Made by a program: the position numbers and the translations under genes
Notes under the pieces: model-generated
What the model saw: only the letters and a program-made list of their open reading frames with translations
Databases searched by the model: none
Told to the model about the DNA's origin: nothing
DNA from: Methanobacteriota archaeon
GTDB lineage: Archaea > Halobacteriota > Methanocellia > Methanocellales > Methanocellaceae
DNA: 5,880 nt
Assembly (NCBI GenBank): GCA_023436075.1
Contig: JAEZKS010000182.1
Location: 1 to 5,880 of the forward strand
Reading direction: 5' to 3'
Shown here: positions 1 to 5,715 of the stretch, in pieces
Layout: the number at the start of each line of letters is the position of its first letter
Numbering within the stretch: position 1 is the first letter of the stretch

Positions 1-517
1 CGGTGGTCCTGGCCTCGTAATACTTGATCTTGCCCTCTGATCGCAGCCGGTTGCAGAGTCCGATGGTCTCTGTCACGGCGTCCAGGATGTCCCGCCGATC
101 CCTGTCGCCGGTCGCATACGAATAGACAGCCAGCTCCAGCGGTGCCTTCACGTCGAGCATGACCGCATCAAGCAGCCCCTGGCTTACGGCTTCTGCGATC
201 CGGTCTGGATACATGCCGTTGGTCTGTGTGCCGACGAGGAGGCCAAACCCTTTCGCGGCTCGCGCAATTTCCGCGAACGCTTCTGGCTGCATGAATGGTT
301 CGCCGCCGGAGAAAACGACCGCGTCAATGAAGTCCTTCGCCCGGAGAATCTGGTCAAGGACCTTGCCGGTGTCCGATGGCTCTCCCTGCTCGATGAGCTG
401 CGCGTTGGAGCAATACGGGCACCTGAACGGGCAGCCCCTGAAAAAGACGACCATCGATACCTTGCCCGGCCAGTCGAGTGTCGAGGTGAGAAGGATGTCG
501 CCAAGGTAGACCTGCAT
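1..517 (-). CDS. nrdG: Anaerobic ribonucleotide reductase activating protein NrdG (radical SAM), N-terminal part
   Basis: This is the activase of class III ribonucleotide reductase. The family reductively cleaves S-adenosylmethionine at a [4Fe-4S] cluster and abstracts a hydrogen from the C-terminal glycine of NrdD; it is cytosolic and oxygen-sensitive. Reading the minus strand from ATG 515-517 gives MQVYLGDILLTSTLDWPGK. The cluster motif follows at about residues 30-37 (CPFRCPYC, the CxxxCxxC of radical-SAM enzymes), then SGGEP near residue 65 (SAM binding), then TQTNG and MLDVKAP further on. 172 codons are visible; no stop is reached, so the C-terminus lies off the left edge. The DWPGK...GCPFRCPYC layout fits the longer archaeal and bacterial NrdG-like branch rather than the short E. 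coli type. Its partner nrdD lies upstream on the same strand, 464 bp away. No good Shine-Dalgarno precedes the ATG. A pyruvate formate-lyase activase is the alternative, but the nrdD neighbour argues for NrdG. Confidence 0.9.
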   Translation of the reverse strand, partial: MQVYLGDILLTSTLDWPGKVSMVVFFRGCPFRCPYCSNAQLIEQGEPSDTGKVLDQILRAKDFIDAVVFSGGEPFMQPEAFAEIARAAKGFGLLVGTQTNGMYPDRIAEAVSQGLLDAVMLDVKAPLELAVYSYATGDRDRRDILDAVTETIGLCNRLRSEGKIKYYEARTT

Positions 518-541
518 TGATATCCCGGAAGAGGAAAAGGG

Positions 542-560
542 CGTACTGTACGATAAATCT
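542..560 (-). promoter_or_regulatory. Candidate nrdG promoter with adjacent short palindrome
   Basis: Read on the minus strand, AGATTTATCG (551-560) resembles an archaeal TATA box. It lies about 35-43 nt upstream of the nrdG ATG, which would put the transcription start near 528 and leave a leader of roughly 10 nt, in keeping with the lack of a clear Shine-Dalgarno. Immediately downstream, overlapping its edge, is the near-palindrome CGTACTGTACG (542-552), five bases either side of one central base, a plausible operator position. This is inferred from pattern only. Confidence 0.35.
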
Positions 561-627
561 TGCTTACAGGCTCTTGTCGCGTGCCGTGCCCAAGACATAG
601 CATGCGCATGTACTGCTGTGCAGGCAG

Positions 628-827
628 CCTCCAAGTACGCCAAGTGGACGAAGCACGCCAAGACTTTTACAGCGCGCCAGGCGCGCCAAGAGGCCAAGCA
701 CGCCAAGGACGATTAATAAAACGACTCCATGTATGCCTTTTGTTAAAACTTGGCGAGCTTGGCTCCTTGGCGGTCTTGGCGTGCTGTAAAAGTCTTGATG
801 TGCTTGCATTCCATGGCTCCTTGGCGG
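628..827. repeat. Element E1: large imperfect inverted repeat built of CCAAG/CTTGG words on a 9-bp lattice
   Basis: The left arm (about 628-709) and right arm (about 747-827) are reverse complements over roughly 80 bp with scattered mismatches and one or two indels. The best-paired core is CAAGACTTTTACAGC (658-672) against GCTGTAAAAGTCTTG (783-797). CCAAG begins at 631, 640, 658, 686, 694 and 703, close to steps of 9, with the variant CGAAG at 649. On the other arm CTTGG or a one-base variant begins at 749, 758, 766, 775, 794, 803, 812 and 820. The apex (708-748) is not made of these words and matches the apex of E3. The element sits between nrdD and nrdG, beyond the nrdD terminator. No transposase or clear target duplication is visible. 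As RNA it would fold into a very long hairpin. Confidence 0.85.
708..748 (-). repeat. Conserved apical segment of E1 (41 nt)
   Basis: Read on the minus strand this starts TTTTAACAAAA, continues GGCATACATGG, then TTTTATT, and ends CGTC. The same words in the same order and the same total length, 41 nt, occur at 5794-5834 on the plus strand inside E3, with about 32 identities when one- to two-base gaps are allowed. It has no start codon in a useful context and no plausible reading frame. It is the only part shared by elements whose stems use different words. Confidence 0.75.
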
Positions 828-942
828 GAGTCCGTTGTGTGGGTGCCTGAAACAAGGCCTGGTGCGGAAGCCATGTCACGGAAAATCCATCAATCAGCTA
901 TGCCCCGGCATCGAAACGCGCGAGCGGCCGCATCGCTTCCCG
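828..942. other. Intergenic stretch with no recognised feature
   Basis: Between E1 and the nrdD terminator there are about 115 bp of GC-rich sequence without a convincing reading frame, promoter or repeat. It ends in a CG-rich patch (about 917-932, CGCGCGAGCGGCCGC) just before the A-tracts of the terminator. It is probably the 3' flank of nrdD. Confidence 0.4.
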
Positions 943-962
943 AAAATACAAAAAGATAAAAA
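943..962 (-). terminator. Oligo-T transcription stop after nrdD
   Basis: On the minus strand, 20-40 nt past the nrdD stop codon, three T-tracts follow one another: TTTTT (958-962), TTTTT (950-954) and TTTT (943-946). Runs of T without a strong GC hairpin are the usual archaeal stop signal. It implies that most nrdD transcripts end before E1 and nrdG, which supports a separate nrdG promoter. Confidence 0.65.
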
Positions 963-981
963 GAGACGTTTTTAAATTTCA

Positions 982-3324
982 TCAGTTAACACAATACCGC
1001 TTCCGGTCCCGCAACTCCGCGATCTTCGCGTCGTTCCAGCCGCCGGCGCTGTCGCCGCTGCCGATGCGCTGGCAGTAGCCGGTGATCCTCGAGTAGTATT
1101 CGAGGTCCGCGCCCTTGCCGCCGCAGTTGGGACAGGCATTGAGCAGGCCGCCAGACACGGTGGCGCAACTGCGGCACGTTGTCAGGTCGCGAGTGTAGTC
1201 GAACAGGCCCACGTTGGTGTTGCGGCAGATCTTCTCGGTCAGGCTCATCAGGCCCTCCGGGTCCGGCGTGCCTTCGCCGAGGAACAGGTGGGCAATGTGG
1301 CCGCCGTTGCAGATCGGGTGGAACTCGCCGTCCATCTTTGCGCGCTCGAAGAGCGGCACGTCCGCATTGACCTGCACATGCGAGCTGTTGGTGTAGTACA
1401 CCGCGCCCTTCGCCGGATCGCCGTTGACGATGGCCCGGTTGCCGAACTCCTTCATGTCGAGCCGGGCGAACCGTCCCGCCGTCGATTCGGCAGGGGTCTG
1501 GGTGAGGGTCCAGCGCCAGCCCGTTAGGTCGGTCATCGAATCAGCCCAGTCGCGCATGTACTTGATCAGGTCCATGCCGAAATCATAGGCATCCTGCGCT
1601 TCATGGAGCGCGGCACCCGTATGGACCTTGGTGAACTCGTTGAGGCCGACGAAGCCGACCGTATGCGTCAGGTCGCGGAACCGGTAGTACTCCACGCCAT
1701 CCTTGCCCTTCTGGGTGAGGAACGGCAGGATGCGGTTCTCATGCAGCCGCTTGTCGACGATATCGTGCTTGATGCTGAGCGCATCCTTGATGATGCCCAG
1801 CCGGGTGTCCAGTATCTCGAAGACCCGGGCGTCGTCGCCGTTGGCCTCAAGTGCGATGCGCGGCAGGTTGACGGTGTTGTAGTGGATGTTACCCGTCCTC
1901 ATCGTAGACATGGATGGGTTTTCGTAGCCCTGCTTGTCCGCCCAGTCACCGCTGAGCCGCGTCCGGCAGCCCATGCTGTTGACCGCGTCGTGCTGCCAGT
2001 CCGGCAGCAGGTTGAGGATGTACGGCGTGCCGTACTTGGAGAACAGCCGGTGGACCTTCAGCAGCATCTCCCGCTGCTCCGGGTCGCGGAAAGCCGAGTC
2101 CCGCACCTTGACGATGGTGTTCGGGAACAGGTGCGGCTTGCCGAGCGCGTCGCCGTCGATGAAGACGTCCAGCAACGCATTGGTGAACGTGACCAGCTCA
2201 TCGTGGTAGTCAGAGTAGGTACCTGTGATCTTGCCTTTCGGGCCAACCGCCGGCCTGTCGGCGAGATATTTGGGCACGGTCAGCTCGATATCGATGTTCG
2301 AGAAGACCACCTGACCGCCGCGGGCCACGTACTGCATGTTCATCTCGTAGACGAACGCCTGGGCGACCTGCTTGACCTCGTCGTAGGACATGCCGGTGAA
2401 GAAGGGCGCCATGAAAATGTTGAAGTTGTCGAGCGACTGGCCGCCGGCCATGTTGGTCTGGCTGCTGGCCAAGACCTTTGCGGCATGCAGCGCTGCCACC
2501 ATCGCATGCTTTGGAGGTGCCGCGACGGACGTGTGCTTGCCGGTGCCGTCCACGCGGAGCCCGTTCTCGAAGAACCAGCTCAGGTCATGCTGGAGGCAGT
2601 TCGGCCGGACCGCGAAGTAGTCCGCGTCGTGCAGGTGGATGTCGCCACGCATATGGGCGTCGCCGATGTGGCCGGGCAGTACCTTGACAAGCAGGTACTC
2701 GCGCAGGATCTGGTCGCCGGCGAACTTGTGAATAGTCTCCGGGTTGTGGTGCAGGTTAGCGTTCTCTTTGCTTCCCTGCTCGATCAGGTGGGTGACGTCG
2801 TGGACCGGCATGCCGAGACGCGTGTACTTCGAGCGTGCCTCTTCGAGCCCTTCCTCGAGCAACTGCACCGTCGTGATCTCACGGATGAGGGGAGCGCTCA
2901 GGTAGTTGACCTTGAGCTTGCGGAGCTTCGCCTCGACCTCTCTGGCCACGTGGGTCGCCGTCTCCGCGGCGATGCCTGTCTCCTTGATCAGAGACTGCTC
3001 GATCATGCGGTAATCGAAGGGCTCGAGCGTGCCACGAGACGTCCGGACATACATTTCGTGCGACTGCTTGTACTTGAGCGCCGCCTCCGGATCTTTCTGG
3101 TCGATGACATTCAGGAGAATGGTCCTGAGCGATTTGGTAGTAATACCATCGTAAATCCTGTAATGGAGGTCGTCGGCGATGTCGCACGCCAGCCGGTAAG
3201 GCACGCCAGCCCGGATCAGGCTAATTACTATTTTATTGCAGTCGAACAACTCGATGCGGCTGTCCGACTTGACGACATAGAGGTTTCCGTCCCCGGCCGG
3301 CTTGTTGTAATTCAACGATGCCAT
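982..3324 (-). CDS. nrdD: Anaerobic (class III) ribonucleoside-triphosphate reductase NrdD
   Basis: This enzyme reduces ribonucleoside triphosphates to deoxynucleotides in the absence of oxygen, using a glycyl radical made by NrdG. The 780-residue protein shows, in order: a first ATP-cone (about 15-90, VKSDSRIELFDCNKI), a second ATP-cone (about 95-180, GTLEPFDYRMIEQSL), then the ten-stranded barrel with HLHDADYF, NMAGGQS and MGCRTR, where Cys453 is the expected thiyl-radical cysteine. Near the C-terminus are the zinc cysteines C717, C720, C731 and C734 (CRSC...CPNC) and the radical loop RITGYCQ with Gly749 as the expected radical site. The end RDRKRYCVN is typical. ATP-cones normally bind ATP/dATP as an on/off switch; the first one is the more diverged. 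The length is full for a two-cone archaeal NrdD. The ATG at 3322-3324 is preceded by a weak purine run, GGGGGAT, about 7 nt away. All catalytic landmarks are intact, with no intein or frameshift. Confidence 0.96.
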   Translation of the reverse strand: MASLNYNKPAGDGNLYVVKSDSRIELFDCNKIVISLIRAGVPYRLACDIADDLHYRIYDGITTKSLRTILLNVIDQKDPEAALKYKQSHEMYVRTSRGTLEPFDYRMIEQSLIKETGIAAETATHVAREVEAKLRKLKVNYLSAPLIREITTVQLLEEGLEEARSKYTRLGMPVHDVTHLIEQGSKENANLHHNPETIHKFAGDQILREYLLVKVLPGHIGDAHMRGDIHLHDADYFAVRPNCLQHDLSWFFENGLRVDGTGKHTSVAAPPKHAMVAALHAAKVLASSQTNMAGGQSLDNFNIFMAPFFTGMSYDEVKQVAQAFVYEMNMQYVARGGQVVFSNIDIELTVPKYLADRPAVGPKGKITGTYSDYHDELVTFTNALLDVFIDGDALGKPHLFPNTIVKVRDSAFRDPEQREMLLKVHRLFSKYGTPYILNLLPDWQHDAVNSMGCRTRLSGDWADKQGYENPSMSTMRTGNIHYNTVNLPRIALEANGDDARVFEILDTRLGIIKDALSIKHDIVDKRLHENRILPFLTQKGKDGVEYYRFRDLTHTVGFVGLNEFTKVHTGAALHEAQDAYDFGMDLIKYMRDWADSMTDLTGWRWTLTQTPAESTAGRFARLDMKEFGNRAIVNGDPAKGAVYYTNSSHVQVNADVPLFERAKMDGEFHPICNGGHIAHLFLGEGTPDPEGLMSLTEKICRNTNVGLFDYTRDLTTCRSCATVSGGLLNACPNCGGKGADLEYYSRITGYCQRIGSGDSAGGWNDAKIAELRDRKRYCVN

Positions 3325-3695
3325 CAGCTATCCCCCGCTATGATATGATAACCCATTTACCATCCCGCCAATGTCTCACCTATGTCTGAAAACCTTTTTG
3401 GAGCGACGGTCCCCAGACAATTATAGACCTTACACTTACGAGATTATAAGGCTTGTGTTATAATTTTGCAAGTTAAATATTATGTGTTCCATTTTATGTT
3501 TAAAGGTTTAAAAAGCAGCCTGTAATTTCGCAGTCGCTGATGAAAAACCTCGGTTAATTACGGGCTTTACACGAAATGTGATTGTTTGGCGCGAGCAGGG
3601 AATGGAAGATGATAAATACACGGCGATGTAATATTTTCTAACATTCATCTATTATTATTAAAAATAAAGAGGCATCACCAAAAGGAGCTTTAATT
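3325..3695. promoter_or_regulatory. AT-rich divergent promoter region of nrdD and the 243-residue protein
   Basis: About 370 bp without a gene and clearly richer in AT than the flanking genes. For nrdD (minus strand), TATA-like words are TCTATAATTG (about 3418-3427), CTTATAATC (about 3443-3451) and ATTATAACA (about 3456-3464). The first would give a leader of roughly 70 nt, and that leader contains the paired hexamers ATGTCT at 3371 and 3382 (plus-strand sense). AGAC also occurs twice, at 3415 and 3425, flanking the TATA-like word. For the rightward gene, GTAATATTTTC (about 3628-3638) and TTATTAAAAATAAAG (about 3655-3669) are possible TATA regions. No bacterial NrdR box was recognised. Individual boxes are uncertain; the role as a divergent promoter region is likely from the layout. 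Confidence 0.5.
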
Positions 3696-3731
3696 ATGGT
3701 TTGTATCACAGGAGAGCTGCCATGGACGTGA
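3696..3731 (+). CDS. Possible 11-codon leader frame (MVCITGELPWT) overlapping the next gene's start
   Basis: ATG 3696-3698 has a near-ideal Shine-Dalgarno, AAAGGAGC (3681-3688), 7 nt upstream. The frame reads MVCITGELPWT and stops at TGA 3729-3731, so it overlaps the first codons of the main gene, which starts at 3722 in another frame. Ribosomes ending at 3731 would be placed to reinitiate at 3722, so translational coupling is possible. It may equally be a chance short frame; the strong ribosome site is the only positive evidence, and the peptide matches no family I know. Confidence 0.35.
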   Translation: MVCITGELPWT

Positions 3732-4453
3732 AAGTCATCGATCCGGACGTGTTACGAGCCATCGAACGCCTGGGATTGCCATGCCGCCGGGAGGCCAACC
3801 CGTACATCGTCCTGAGCGTCCATGGAGACGATGTTCGTGTATCGTCGAAATGGGACGCCCGTGTCTACCGCAACGCGCAGGGTCGGCTCAAGCTGGTGAC
3901 CACGGATTACCACACGCTGGAACAGCTACTGTCCGGACGGGCAGTTGCAAGGGAAAACGTTATTAGGATTGACGATGCCGGCTGGGGGTTCCCACTCGGA
4001 GGCGTGATGATCGGTGCAGAGAACGGCGGGCGCATCGAAACGGGCATCGTTGACGTCAGGTTCTTTCAGGACGAGCCGTTCCGCACCCACGCATATCTGG
4101 ACGAGGCCGCCCGGGTCAGCATAGAGCTTGTAGACAGGCTGGGCGGACGCGCGGACACTACACTGGTCGAAATATGCACCGGCTACGTGAACTCGCGATC
4201 AAAGGAAGCGCTCCGGCAGGAGGGCTATGAGGTCAAGGTCACCGAGATCACCGGGCTCCTGCAGCACGGGCTGGAACGACGCTTCAAGGAATATATAGAG
4301 TCGCTGGGGTACCGGGCATACTTCGACCCGAAAGAGACAGCGAATCCGGCCGCAGCTTTTCGAAAAGTGATCGAGTGGATAAACGAAAGGCCGGACGAGC
4401 GGATGAAGATCGCGAAGACAGGCTGGAAGTATTTTGAGGGAAAGAGGCCTTAA
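3722..4453 (+). CDS. Conserved archaeal-type hypothetical protein with a degenerate RNase HII-like motif
   Basis: 243 residues, soluble, with no signal peptide or membrane segment. I do not recognise a named family. The start ATG 3722 has the Shine-Dalgarno GGAG (3711-3714) 7 nt upstream; a TTG at 3701 in the same frame is less likely. The N-terminal 70 residues look like a small beta-rich domain (YIVLSVHGDDVRVSSKWDA). Residues 80-98 read NVIRIDDAGWGFPLGGVMIG, which resembles the first strand of RNase HII/HIII (DEAGRGP...GP) with Asp84-Asp85 in place of Asp-Glu and Trp in place of Arg. A further acidic strand follows (LVEICTGYVNS, Glu150), then a strand-helix unit (GYEVKVTEITGLLQHGLE) in the order expected of an RNase H fold. 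A nucleic-acid role is inferred, not shown; the changed motif could mean a non-catalytic or differently specific protein. It is transcribed divergently from nrdD and convergently with the next gene. Confidence 0.85.
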   Translation: MDVKVIDPDVLRAIERLGLPCRREANPYIVLSVHGDDVRVSSKWDARVYRNAQGRLKLVTTDYHTLEQLLSGRAVARENVIRIDDAGWGFPLGGVMIGAENGGRIETGIVDVRFFQDEPFRTHAYLDEAARVSIELVDRLGGRADTTLVEICTGYVNSRSKEALRQEGYEVKVTEITGLLQHGLERRFKEYIESLGYRAYFDPKETANPAAAFRKVIEWINERPDERMKIAKTGWKYFEGKRP

Positions 4454-4481
4454 CATGGGGGCCAGACGGCTCGTGCTCGCA

Positions 4482-4518
4482 TTTTTATGTGCCGGGCAGA
4501 GATTAGCGACGCATTTTT
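4482..4518 (+). terminator. Two oligo-T tracts after the 243-residue protein gene
   Basis: TTTTT at 4482-4486 and again at 4514-4518 lie 29-65 nt past the stop codon. They are placed as archaeal oligo-T stops for the rightward transcript, just ahead of E2. There is no strong GC hairpin directly before either tract. Confidence 0.45.
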
Positions 4519-4568
4519 CCTGGGCGGGGCTTGATGTACTATCAGGCATTATATATCGGGATCGACAT

Positions 4569-4733
4569 CCTCTGCGGTCTCTGCGCCGTCTCTGCGTTCC
4601 CTGCTGGAATTAAACTGTTCTCTGTTTCCTCGACGCTTTGCCCTAAACAGGGCAGCGTCGTTATCTTGTAAACGCAATGCGAAGACGGAAATCCCTGCAG
4701 AGTTCGCAGAGACGGGCGCAGAGACCGCAGAGG
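4569..4733. repeat. Element E2: inverted repeat of CTCTGC/GCAGAG words between convergent genes
   Basis: The left arm (4569-4604) and right arm (4697-4733) pair over about 36 bp: the outer 19 bases are perfect, then one unpaired base, then a further 9 perfect bases. CTCTGC starts at 4570, 4579 and 4590, with the variant CCCTGC at 4599. GCAGAG starts at 4697, 4706, 4718 and 4727. Steps are mostly 9, with one of 11 or 12. The pyrimidine-rich arm comes first, opposite to E1 and E3, and the 92-nt interior does not match their apical segment; it carries its own hairpin instead. Lying between two gene ends, it could act as a transcript barrier in both directions, or be a passive repeat. Confidence 0.8.
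4631..4660. repeat. Nested hairpin inside E2
   Basis: CGACGCT and GCCCT, separated by a TT bulge, pair with AGGGC and AGCGTCG around a four-base loop AAAC. The stem is 12 bp with one 2-nt bulge, strong for its size. It sits near the middle of the E2 interior, so the whole element would fold as a hairpin on a long stem. No T-tract follows closely enough to make it a standard intrinsic terminator. Confidence 0.7.
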
Positions 4734-4765
4734 CTATAACACAATCGATCATGCGTGTGCGTGGG

Positions 4766-4771
4766 AAAAAA
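4766..4771 (-). terminator. Oligo-T stop after the 278-residue protein gene
   Basis: AAAAAA on the plus strand reads as T6 on the minus strand, 37-42 nt past the TAA stop of the leftward gene and just before E2. It is suitably placed for an archaeal oligo-T terminator. Confidence 0.45.
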
Positions 4772-4807
4772 TGACTTACAACGTCTCAAGATAATCAATG
4801 TCAGTGA

Positions 4808-5644
4808 TTACCGGCTGCTCTGGTCATGCTCAGCGTCGTTCTCGTTCTTCAGGCCATTTCCATTTTTAAAACTGTCCTTGTGCATTGCGATGGCCTCGTC
4901 GATGGTCAGTTCCCCGCGTGCCACCTGTCTGGCCAGGTACCGCGGTATCGTCGCTCTGCCGTCAGAGCGCGACCGGCTGGCCTCCTGGATCACCCGGATC
5001 TCGCCCCTGGACGGCTCGATCTCTCGCTTTCCCACCGGCGCGCCCTTGATGCGTGCGATGTTGATGGCCGCTATGATGTCGCGGACTGTGTTGGTGTGGA
5101 TGTCTTTGCCGACATGAGGCGTCGTTCCCGTCTCGTCCACCAGCTCGACGCGGAAGCCCGCCTGCAGCAGAGAGTTGATGACCTGCGTGGTGACCAGCCG
5201 GGCGCCATTGCCGATGCGGACCAGCATCGAAGCGGGATGGTAATCGCGGTTTATCTTCCTGATCAGGGGCTCGACTTCCGTGATGCTCACCTGGTGGACG
5301 GCGATCACCATGTCGCCGGCCAGTACCGCCACCCCGGGCCTGCGGCCGGGATCAATGCCGATGACCATCTCTCCGGGGCGCTCTTCCCGCCGCTCTGCGC
5401 CTATGGCCCGGCTGGCCGTGGCGGCAGGCTCGTCATAGACAACGATCTGCCTGTCCTCGGAAGAAACAGAGTCAGCCTCATCCGCCGTCGTGATCACGAC
5501 GTTGACGTTTTCTGGAATAGCCTCGTCCATCCTGAGCGTGATAAAATGCAGTCCACGGCTCTTTAGCTCCGCGACCATTTTCTCGTACATGGCGAAGTCC
5601 GAGGTAATGAGAGCGATTATGCAGTTCCCTCCGCATGCACGCAT
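4808..5644 (-). CDS. Archaeal hypothetical protein with an RNase H/RuvC-like domain
   Basis: With the start at ATG 5642-5644 the protein has 278 residues. Residues about 7-55 form a Rossmann-like beta-alpha-beta unit (NCIIALITSDFAMYEKM). The second domain begins at about residue 93 with MVIGIDPGRRPGVAVL (Asp98), the first-strand signature of RuvC/YqgF-type RNase H folds. It continues with a fourth strand MLVRIGNGARL, where RuvC would carry Glu but none is seen. Then come LVDETGTTPH, like the DERxTT of YqgF, and VRDIIAAINIARI, like the final Asp helix of RuvC. The C-terminus is a charged tail with a helix (RYLARQVARGELTIDEAIAMHKD). The family name is not known to me; a role in nucleic-acid binding or repair is inferred, and the missing Glu makes full nuclease activity uncertain. 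The frame stays open to ATG 5743, but those extra residues come from repeat-derived, arginine-rich sequence, so the shorter start is preferred. No Shine-Dalgarno is evident. Confidence 0.83.
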   Translation of the reverse strand: MRACGGNCIIALITSDFAMYEKMVAELKSRGLHFITLRMDEAIPENVNVVITTADEADSVSSEDRQIVVYDEPAATASRAIGAERREERPGEMVIGIDPGRRPGVAVLAGDMVIAVHQVSITEVEPLIRKINRDYHPASMLVRIGNGARLVTTQVINSLLQAGFRVELVDETGTTPHVGKDIHTNTVRDIIAAINIARIKGAPVGKREIEPSRGEIRVIQEASRSRSDGRATIPRYLARQVARGELTIDEAIAMHKDSFKNGNGLKNENDAEHDQSSR

Positions 5645-5682
5645 GAGCGTGGATGCCTTACATGGCTTTACGTTTTCATCCA

Positions 5683-5693
5683 ATGTATACTTA
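5683..5693 (-). promoter_or_regulatory. Candidate TATA box for the 278-residue protein gene
   Basis: On the minus strand the sequence reads GGTTAAGTATACATTGG. TTAAGTATAC lies about 40-48 nt upstream of ATG 5644, placing a transcription start near 5660 and a leader of about 17 nt. This supports the shorter start, because the alternative ATG at 5743 would lie upstream of this box. Confidence 0.4.
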
Positions 5694-5715
5694 ACCGGAC
5701 TTTCAACGCCCCGGC

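Noticed and set aside
159..609. Open frames on both strands across the nrdG start region
   Set aside because: They are in other frames than the NrdG frame that carries CPFRCPYC and SGGEP, and their low-complexity Ser/Arg composition is that of shadow frames.
628..827. E1 as an insertion sequence or MITE with a target duplication
   Set aside because: No transposase, no sharp terminal ends and no clear flanking direct repeat were found; the inverted arms alone do not prove transposition.
560..959. Short open frames through E1
   Set aside because: They translate the CCAAG/CTTGG repeat units and show no family features or ribosome sites; the inverted repeat explains the sequence.
1603..3348. 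Open frame of 581 codons on the plus strand, antisense to nrdD
   Set aside because: It lies wholly opposite a gene with every catalytic motif of NrdD, has no recognisable domain, and is the kind of long antisense frame that GC-rich codon use produces.
3701..3721. TTG start at 3701 for the 243-residue protein
   Set aside because: ATG 3722 has a well-spaced GGAG and a better start codon; the added residues MYHRRAA translate the ribosome-site region itself.
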